Under the pieces are notes generated by a model that did no database searches, was not told the DNA's origin, and saw nothing but the letters and a program-made list of their open reading frames with translations. Below are positions 14,279 through 15,453 of a stretch of DNA of 15,453 nt, one piece after another. This DNA comes from SZUA-521 sp041738285 (lineage in GTDB: Bacteria > Pseudomonadota > Gammaproteobacteria > Pseudomonadales > Azotimanducaceae): positions 1 to 15,453 of the forward strand of contig JBGSQB010000154.1 in the NCBI GenBank assembly GCA_041738285.1, in the 5' to 3' direction. The position numbers and the translations under genes are program-made. Position 1 is the first letter of the stretch. Each line of letters opens with the position of its first letter.

Positions 14279-14728
14279 TCAGGCCGATTGACTGGCCTTG
14301 GCGGTGAGCTTCGCGGCGATGAAGTCCTCGTGCGACAGGAACAGCAGATCCGCAATCTGACGGATCGCGCGCTCCTCATGGCGATCGAGCTGGGCGTCCG
14401 CCAGTGCCAGTCGCCAGCAGCAGACGAGCAACGCGACCTTCTCCTCGTATCCCAGTGCTTCGTTGGTGGCCTTCGTGAACGGGTACATCGAGACGCTGTT
14501 GGCATGATCCCGTTGTGCGGTCGCGACGATCTCTGCGGCGCGCGCCTCGCTGAGTGAAAACAGTTCGACCAGGGCGTACTTCGTGCGCTCGAGCTCGGCC
14601 GGCAGGATGTCGTGGTCGGCCCACGCCACTTCCAGGAGGAGCATTGCGGCGGCTGTCGCAGCCATTTGCTCATTTGGGATCTCCGCATCGAAACGGTTGC
14701 CTAGGGCGGTTTTCAGGCGCTCAAACAT
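14279..14728 (-). CDS. TerB-like (tellurite resistance TerB / DjlA-type) helical protein
   Basis: A 149-residue minus-strand protein. It resembles the TerB fold: LLLEVAWADHDILPAELERTKYALVELFSLS, then a second helical repeat with CCWRLALADAQLDRHEERAIRQIADLLFLSHEDFIAAK. The acidic D-x-D/E positions in both repeats are the candidate metal-binding residues of the TerB family. It has no signal peptide or membrane helix, so it is cytoplasmic. The function of lone TerB-like proteins is unknown and they need not give tellurite resistance. It starts 16 bases inside the end of dusA and has a strong Shine-Dalgarno. Its stop is one base from the STAS stop on the other strand. Confidence 0.82.
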   Translation of the reverse strand: MFERLKTALGNRFDAEIPNEQMAATAAAMLLLEVAWADHDILPAELERTKYALVELFSLSEARAAEIVATAQRDHANSVSMYPFTKATNEALGYEEKVALLVCCWRLALADAQLDRHEERAIRQIADLLFLSHEDFIAAKLTAKASQSA

Positions 14729-15453
14729 AGCGGTTCCTCCAGCTCGACGTGCGCGGCCGCGGCCAGCAGGACATCAGGGCCAGCAGCCGTGGCATGGCTA
14801 TGCTCTGAGAGGTGGCGCCGGTACGCGCGCGCGCCTCGGCAACCGCTGAACAAACCATGCAGGTGTCGCGCTATGTCATGCAGACGGCCGCCGGCAGAGA
14901 GGTGCGACTCGATGTAAGGCAACAGGTTATCGATCACGAGACCGCGCTCGATCGGCGTCGAGCCGAACAGCGCGGCGTCAACTTGGGTCAACAGCCAGGG
15001 ATTATGATAGGCGGCGCGGCCGATCATCACGCCGTCGAGACCATGGGCGTGTTGCACTGCACCCTCCATCGTCTCGATGCCACCGTTGAGGATGATCTTC
15101 AAGCGTGGGAACGCGCGCTTGAGCGCGTACACCCGGGGGTAGTCGAGCGGGGGGATCGAACGATTCTGCGCCGGCGACAGTCCCTTGAGCACTGCGATCC
15201 GCGCATGGATGAAGAACGTATCGACGCCGGCGCGCGCGCAGTTCGACACGAGGCGGGTCAGAAATTCGAAGTCGGTCTGCTCGTCAACGCCAAGGCGACA
15301 CTTCACGGTGACAGGTACCGCCACCGCTGATCGCATGGCATCGAGACACTCGGCAACCAGCTCGGGTTCTGCCATCAAGCATGCGCCGATGCGCGCGGAC
15401 TGGACCCGAGGCGATGGGCAACCGAGATTCAAGTTGATTTCATCGTAACCGGC
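14713..15453 (-). CDS. dusA: tRNA dihydrouridine synthase A, C-terminal part (5' end outside window)
   Basis: The minus-strand frame is open to the window end and gives 246 residues. It begins AGYDEINLNLGCPSPRVQ and continues through GACLMAEP with the catalytic cysteine, VTVKCRLG, FIHAR, GLSPAQNRSIPPLDYPRVY and NGGIETMEGAVQH, all DusA landmarks. Dus enzymes use FMN and NADPH to reduce uridine to dihydrouridine in tRNA; DusA acts on D-loop positions 20/20a. The FMN TIM barrel is followed by the helical tRNA-binding domain (about 170-246). About 80-90 N-terminal residues are missing beyond the edge. The motif HARKA usual in DusA reads HARIA here. The tail overlaps the TerB-like start by 16 bases. 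Confidence 0.92.
   Translation of the reverse strand, partial: AGYDEINLNLGCPSPRVQSARIGACLMAEPELVAECLDAMRSAVAVPVTVKCRLGVDEQTDFEFLTRLVSNCARAGVDTFFIHARIAVLKGLSPAQNRSIPPLDYPRVYALKRAFPRLKIILNGGIETMEGAVQHAHGLDGVMIGRAAYHNPWLLTQVDAALFGSTPIERGLVIDNLLPYIESHLSAGGRLHDIARHLHGLFSGCRGARAYRRHLSEHSHATAAGPDVLLAAAAHVELEEPLCLSA
14735..14740 (-). promoter_or_regulatory. Shine-Dalgarno of the TerB-like gene, inside dusA
   Basis: GGAGGA on the minus strand ends 6 bases before ATG 14728 and lies within the dusA coding sequence. It supports the TerB-like start and efficient reinitiation after dusA. Confidence 0.7.

Overview
The window is a densely packed, GC-rich (by eye, above 60 percent) chromosomal stretch from a gammaproteobacterium. 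HrpA, DusA, RNase D, YcgL and YcgN together point to Gammaproteobacteria. The GC richness, the REP-type repeat and the mlaA / phosphatase-response-regulator / STAS gene order suggest something near Pseudomonadales, Xanthomonadales or Nevskiales-type lineages. I cannot name a genus. There are no rRNA, tRNA, CRISPR or transposase genes.

Left part (1-5601). An overlapping run contains the 3' end of RNase D (rnd), ycgL, ycgN (a cysteine-cluster protein) and a small membrane protein. An exported, C-terminally anchored von Willebrand A (VWA) protein follows. After a short gap with a plausible sigma70-type promoter comes a MoxR-family AAA+ ATPase paired with a CoxE-like cytoplasmic VWA protein. Such pairs are generally thought to remodel partner proteins or load metal cofactors; the client here is unknown.

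Middle (5602-9576). A paired REP-like inverted repeat lies between the coxE-like gene and hrpA (DEAH-box RNA helicase, about 1,277 aa). Its right arm ends about 10 bases before the best hrpA start, so naive ORFs that begin inside the repeat are too long.

Right-centre (9577-12493): the most interesting region. A strong Shine-Dalgarno leads into hvfA, a secreted low-complexity peptide precursor. It carries 14 in-register pentads with eight cysteines, five in EGKCG and three in EGSCG, spaced by cysteine-free EDKGG-type pentads. It is followed by hvfB (DUF692, MbnB-like multi-iron enzyme) and hvfC (DUF2063 partner). This is a copper-binding oxazolone/thioamide RiPP operon of the HvfABC type. A stem-loop sits at the hvfA stop codon. 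The usual fourth gene, a DoxX-like hvfD, is absent; mlaA (outer-membrane phospholipid retrograde transport) follows hvfC after 15 bases with a TTG start.

Right end (12494-15453). A PP2C/SpoIIE phosphatase with a degenerate receiver domain overlaps a STAS anti-sigma-factor-antagonist gene by 4 bases, forming a partner-switching pair. Converging on it from the minus strand are dusA (tRNA dihydrouridine synthase A, 5' end outside the window) and a TerB-like gene, which overlap each other. The STAS and TerB-like stop codons are one base apart. No intergenic stretch exceeds about 150 bases.
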